Source: Gemmatimonadota bacterium (GTDB lineage Bacteria; Gemmatimonadota; Gemmatimonadetes; Gemmatimonadales; Gemmatimonadaceae). Taken from it: DNA of 8,497 nucleotides. The position numbers and the translations under genes are program-made. The stretch's first letter is position 1; the number at the start of each line of letters is the position of its first letter. The stretch lies in contig JAOUHR010000062.1 of the NCBI GenBank assembly GCA_029884515.1, positions 1 through 8,497 on the forward strand. The letters are read 5' to 3'. Shown piece by piece: positions 6,190-8,497 of the stretch. The notes under the pieces are model-generated. The model was not told the DNA's origin. It ran no database searches and worked only from the letters and a program-made list of their open reading frames with translations.

Positions 6190-7115
6190 CCTGGCGCCGG
6201 CTGCGCTGGGCCGTCGCCGCGCTGGCCGGGACGGTGCTCGCGGCCGTGCTCTGGCTGCTGCGCGACCCGACGCCGCGGATGGACGCGCGCCGGAGCAGAC
6301 TCGCGGCCGTGGATGAGGGCCGGCCGGAGCGGGACGGTGCGGCGACGGAGCAACTCGTGCGCCTCCGCGCGACCAGCGGCCTCGCCTTCGAGGTGGCGAT
6401 CCGCCGGCCCGCCGCGCCCGAGCGCCCCGACTCGATCGTGCGGCGGCCGCTCTTCGTCCTCCTCGGCGGGCACCAGCGGGGCAAGAAGGTGGGCGCGCTC
6501 ATCGGCGACACGCGCGGCAACGTCCTCGCGTCCCTCGAATACCCGTTCGAGGGCGACGCCGACGCGAAGGGCCTGATGCTGGTCGCACAGGTGCCGGCGA
6601 TCCGACGGGCGCTCTACGACACGCCGGCGGCGGTGCAGCTGGCGCTGGACTATCTGCTGCAACGGCCGGACGTGGACTCCACGCGGGTGGAGCTCCTCGG
6701 CGCGAGCTTCGGTGTCCCCTTCGCGACGATCGCCGCGGCCCGCGACGCCCGGGTGACCCGGCTCTGGCTGGCGCACGGCGGCGGCGACCCCTTCGCCATG
6801 ATCGAGCAGGGATTGAAGCGCGACATCACCTTCACCCCGGCGCGCTTCGTCGCCGCCGGCCTCGTGACACTCCTCGCCTCCGGCCCGCGCCTCGCACCCG
6901 AGCGATGGATCGCGAGGGTCGCCCCCCGTCCGCTCGTGATGCTGAACGCCGTGGAGGACGAGCGGATCCCGCGCGCGTCGACGGAGATCCTCTGGCGCGC
7001 GGCCGCCGAGCCGAAGCAGATGGTGTGGCTCCCGGGACCGCATGTCCAAGGCGACCGGCCGCAGGTCCTCGAGCGCCTCGTGGCGGAGGTGCTCAGGCGC
7101 GCCGATGATCCGTGA
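6186..7115 (+). CDS. Membrane-anchored alpha/beta hydrolase of unknown substrate
   Basis: This 309-residue protein begins with basic residues and one hydrophobic segment (about 7-25, RWAVAALAGTVLAAVLWLL). No signal-peptidase site or lipobox is convincing, so an inner-membrane anchor with an outward-facing catalytic domain is likely. The hydrolase core has PLFVLLGGHQRGKKVG (oxyanion region, about 88-103), the nucleophile elbow GASFG with Ser174, an acidic pair Glu257-Asp258 in NAVEDERIP where the catalytic acid is expected, and His286 in LPGPHVQGDRP. The overall pattern resembles dienelactone-hydrolase/prolyl-oligopeptidase-like esterases, but no specific family is recognised. The start is the ATG at 6186, overlapping the E1 stop as ATGA. 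With no good Shine-Dalgarno sequence nearby, it is probably translated by coupling to E1. The link to E1 suggests a related role, yet its predicted extracytoplasmic location argues against direct handling of E1's acyl-CoA product. Confidence 0.8.
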   Translation: MTWRRLRWAVAALAGTVLAAVLWLLRDPTPRMDARRSRLAAVDEGRPERDGAATEQLVRLRATSGLAFEVAIRRPAAPERPDSIVRRPLFVLLGGHQRGKKVGALIGDTRGNVLASLEYPFEGDADAKGLMLVAQVPAIRRALYDTPAAVQLALDYLLQRPDVDSTRVELLGASFGVPFATIAAARDARVTRLWLAHGGGDPFAMIEQGLKRDITFTPARFVAAGLVTLLASGPRLAPERWIARVAPRPLVMLNAVEDERIPRASTEILWRAAAEPKQMVWLPGPHVQGDRPQVLERLVAEVLRRADDP

Positions 7116-7117
7116 CC

Positions 7118-7154
7118 GGCCGCGCGGGGATTGCGCCAGCACCCCGGCCCTTTT
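7118..7154 (+). terminator. Candidate intrinsic terminator after the hydrolase gene
   Basis: Three bases after the TGA at 7113-7115, GGCC (7118-7121) can pair with GGCC (7146-7149) and GGGG (7126-7129) with CCCC (7142-7145), with a 4-nt bulge on the 5' side. The stem is followed by C and TTTT (7151-7154), the only T-run in the area. An alternative inner pairing, GCGC (7122-7125) with GCGC (7133-7136), is also possible. The stem is imperfect and the T-run is short. Confidence 0.4.
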
Positions 7155-7217
7155 ACCGTACTCCCTCGCCATTCAAGACCCGAACCCTGGTGCTGCCGTG
7201 GGCCTGACCATCCGACC

Positions 7218-7230
7218 GATCATCATGATC
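7218..7230. promoter_or_regulatory. AT-rich perfect palindrome, possible operator of the MATE gene
   Basis: GATCAT, a single C, then ATGATC form a perfect 13-bp odd-centred palindrome 124 bp upstream of the MATE start. Its AT-richness stands out in this GC-rich sequence. Efflux genes are often controlled by MarR- or TetR-type repressors binding such palindromes, but no regulator gene is visible here, and one such palindrome could occur by chance. Confidence 0.3.
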
Positions 7231-7289
7231 CCCGCCGAAGCAGGGCACCTCGGGTAGCAGCGGCCACGCGCGCCGCTCCTCGCGGATCC

Positions 7290-7316
7290 ACGCCCCTCCT
7301 GCTTCGTTCCCGCGGG
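7290..7316 (+). repeat. Bipartite direct repeat, upstream copy
   Basis: ACGCCCC (7290-7296) and CGTTCCCGCGGG (7305-7316) are separated by 8 nt. The same two blocks recur in the same order at 7384-7403, separated by 1 nt. Shorter CGTTCCC and CGTTCC copies follow at 7322-7328 and 7334-7339, giving a cluster of CGTTCC words around the MATE start. ACGCCCC can also pair with GGGGCGT at 7318-7324, giving a 7-bp stem in the probable leader. Function is unknown. Confidence 0.45.
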
Positions 7317-7343
7317 TGGGGCGTTCCCAATTGCGTTCCTGAC

Positions 7344-7348
7344 GAGGT
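7344..7348 (+). promoter_or_regulatory. Shine-Dalgarno sequence GAGGT that sets the MATE start
   Basis: GAGGT lies 5 nt before the GTG at 7354, a normal spacing, and supports that GTG over the in-frame GTG at 7378. It is the only convincing ribosome-binding site seen in the window; the other starts are either at stop/start overlaps or directly behind -10-like elements. Confidence 0.6.
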
Positions 7349-7353
7349 CCTGC

Positions 7354-8497
7354 GTGCATCCCGATCCTGAAGCCGTCGTGCTCACGCCCCCCGTTCCCGC
7401 GGGCGGGCTCTGGCGCGACCTCCGCGACGCGCTCCGCGGCACCCAGCACGACTACACCGCGGGCCCGCTCGGCCGCGCGATCTTCCTCCTCGCCGTCCCG
7501 ATGGTGGTGGAGATGGCGATGGAGAGCCTCTTCGCCGTCACCGACGTCTTCTTCGTGGGCCGGCTGGGCTCGGCCGCCGTCGCCACGGTGGGGCTCACCG
7601 AGTCGATCATGATCGTCATCTACACGATCGCGTTCGGCCTGAGCATCGGCGCCACGGCGGTGGTCTCGCGGCGCATCGGCGAGAAGGACCGGGACGGCGC
7701 CGCGCGCGCCGCCGTGCAGGTGCTCATGCTCGGGGCCCTCATCTCGGGCACGCTCGGGATCCTCGGCGCGCTCTTCGCGCCCCAGTTGCTCGCCCTGATG
7801 GGCGCCGGCCCGGACGTGCTCGCCACCGGCACGGGGTATGCGCGCGTGCTGATCGGGGGGAGCTCCACCGTCTTCCTGCTCTTCCTCGTGAACGCCGTCT
7901 TCCGCGGCGCGGGGGACCCGGCGGTCGCGATGCGCGTGCTCATCCTCGGCAACAGCATCAACATCCTCATGGACCCGACCCTGATCTTCGGCCTCGGACC
8001 TTTCCCCGAACTCGGGCTCACCGGCGCGGCGATCGCGTCCACCATGGGACGTGGGATCGGGTTCCTCTTCGCGCTGTGGCTGCTGGCCAAGGGGAGCGGA
8101 CATCTCGCGGTGAAGCGGCGGCACCTCGCCGTGGAGCCCTCGACGATGTGGCGCATCGCGTCCCTCTCCGGCACCGGCACCATCCAGGTCGCGATCGGGT
8201 CCCTGAGCTGGCTCGGGCTCATCCGGGTGATCGCCGGGTTCGGCAGCGTGGCGATGGCGGGGTACACCATCGCCATCCGCGTGGTGCTCTTCGCGCTGAT
8301 GCCGGCGTTCGGCATCGGGGCGGCGGCCGCCACGATGGTGGGCCAGTCGCTCGGGGCGAAGCTGCCGGACCGCGCCGAGCGAGCGGTGTGGGCGGCCGCG
8401 CGCTCCAACGCGATCTTCCTGGGGACCACGGGGCTGCTCTTCTTCGTGTTCGCGCCCGCGATCGTGCGCTGGTTCACGGCGGATCCCGCGGTGGCGG
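7354..8497 (+). CDS. MATE-family multidrug/Na+ (H+) antiporter, N-terminal 381 residues
   Basis: The frame runs open from GTG 7354 to the window end, giving 381 residues of a family usually about 450 long; the last 70 or so are outside. Family knowledge: MATE proteins are 12-helix inner-membrane antiporters that export cationic drugs or metabolites using Na+ or H+. A polar N-terminal tail of about 40 residues precedes helix 1 (about 42-62), which ends in AVTDVFFVGRLG. Further hydrophobic segments occur at about 78-103, 121-143, 163-183, 192-213, 222-245, 275-295, 300-325 and 352-371. Family features include Asp64 in the TDVFFVGRLG motif, NAVFRGAGDP (180-189), GLTGAAIAS (221-229) and MVGQSLGAK (328-336). 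The second, homologous half begins near 265. The 5' part of the gene carries the second copy of a direct repeat (7384-7403). Substrate and subfamily (NorM versus DinF type) cannot be settled. Confidence 0.9.
   Translation, partial: MHPDPEAVVLTPPVPAGGLWRDLRDALRGTQHDYTAGPLGRAIFLLAVPMVVEMAMESLFAVTDVFFVGRLGSAAVATVGLTESIMIVIYTIAFGLSIGATAVVSRRIGEKDRDGAARAAVQVLMLGALISGTLGILGALFAPQLLALMGAGPDVLATGTGYARVLIGGSSTVFLLFLVNAVFRGAGDPAVAMRVLILGNSINILMDPTLIFGLGPFPELGLTGAAIASTMGRGIGFLFALWLLAKGSGHLAVKRRHLAVEPSTMWRIASLSGTGTIQVAIGSLSWLGLIRVIAGFGSVAMAGYTIAIRVVLFALMPAFGIGAAAATMVGQSLGAKLPDRAERAVWAAARSNAIFLGTTGLLFFVFAPAIVRWFTADPAVA
7384..7403 (+). repeat. Bipartite direct repeat, copy inside the MATE N-terminal codons
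   Basis: ACGCCCC (7384-7390), one C, and CGTTCCCGCGGG (7392-7403) repeat the two blocks found at 7290-7316. Here they encode part of the polar N-terminal tail (TPPVPAGG), a section of the protein under little constraint. This could reflect a local duplication or a shared binding or structural element spanning the translation start. Confidence 0.45.

Larger units (their letters stand above)
7116..7353. other. Gene-free intergenic region upstream of the MATE gene
   Basis: This 238-bp stretch lies between two + strand genes. It is less GC-biased than the coding DNA around it. It contains the candidate terminator, an AT-rich palindrome, a small hairpin at 7231-7245 (CCCGC, loop CGAA, GC, bulged A, GGG) and the upstream copy of a bipartite repeat. 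Short open frames crossing it have no recognisable domain, no ribosome-binding site and no codon pattern like the neighbours, so no gene is called. No clear -35/-10 pair for the MATE gene can be assigned. Confidence 0.6.

Noticed and set aside
7160..7200. TTCAAGACCCGAACC-like stretch reminiscent of a tRNA T-arm
   Set aside because: No acceptor, D or anticodon arm can be built around it.
7131..7370. A 79-codon frame in the intergenic region before the MATE gene
   Set aside because: No recognisable domain, no ribosome-binding site, and it runs over the candidate terminator, operator and repeat region.
7153..8124. A long open frame on the - strand opposite the MATE gene
   Set aside because: Charged, His/Glu/Arg-rich shadow; the + strand frame has clear transmembrane helices and MATE motifs.
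1..8497. A defence island, phage, transposon or secondary-metabolite system
   Set aside because: No transposase, integrase, terminal repeats, CRISPR repeats, nuclease, toxin or synthase genes were found; all recognisable genes are metabolic, transport or signalling.

Overview
This window is very GC-rich, densely packed bacterial chromosome. Codon third positions are dominated by G and C, cistrons overlap, and no insertion sequence, CRISPR array, tRNA or rRNA is visible. The base composition, the alpha/beta-fused 2-oxoacid dehydrogenase E1 and the start-proximal -10 elements suggest a Gemmatimonadota-like organism. That placement is inference, because no marker gene is present.

Left edge (1-398): the C-terminal part of a response-regulator receiver domain on the + strand. 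It ends 30 bp from a convergent operon, and the gap holds a GC hairpin.

Phenylacetate block (399-4019, - strand, read right to left): paaG (ring-1,2-epoxyphenylacetyl-CoA isomerase), paaH (3-hydroxyadipyl-CoA dehydrogenase), paaI (hotdog thioesterase) and paaJ (3-oxoadipyl-CoA thiolase). This is the gene order of the G-H-I-J part of the E. coli paa operon, and every junction is a 4-nt stop/start overlap (GTGA, GTGA, ATGA). The epoxidase (paaABCDE), ring-opening enzyme (paaZ), hydratase (paaF), ligase (paaK) and regulators (paaX/paaR) are absent, so the upper pathway must lie elsewhere. PaaH is compact: about 75 residues found in the middle of the E. coli protein are missing.

Divergent intergenic region (4020-4098): two promoters face away from each other. 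Each has a -10-like hexamer exactly 6 nt before the start codon and no Shine-Dalgarno sequence, which suggests leaderless mRNAs in both directions. A GC inverted repeat lies between them.

Right-hand operon (4099-7115, + strand): a 696-aa single-chain E1 component of the branched-chain/2-oxoacid dehydrogenase type (alpha half plus beta half). It overlaps by ATGA a 309-aa membrane-anchored alpha/beta hydrolase of unknown substrate. A candidate intrinsic terminator follows.

Intergenic region 7116-7353: no gene. It holds the terminator, an AT-rich perfect palindrome, a small REP-like hairpin and one copy of a bipartite direct repeat. Right edge (7354-8497): the first 381 residues of a MATE-family multidrug/Na+ antiporter, cut by the window end.

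How they fit together: paaGHIJ would carry epoxyphenylacetyl-CoA-derived intermediates towards acetyl-CoA and succinyl-CoA. The divergent E1 makes acyl-CoA from 2-oxoacids, with E2 and E3 encoded elsewhere. One testable idea is that it supplies phenylacetyl-CoA from phenylpyruvate. The conventional reading is branched-chain keto-acid oxidation that simply sits next to another acyl-CoA pathway.
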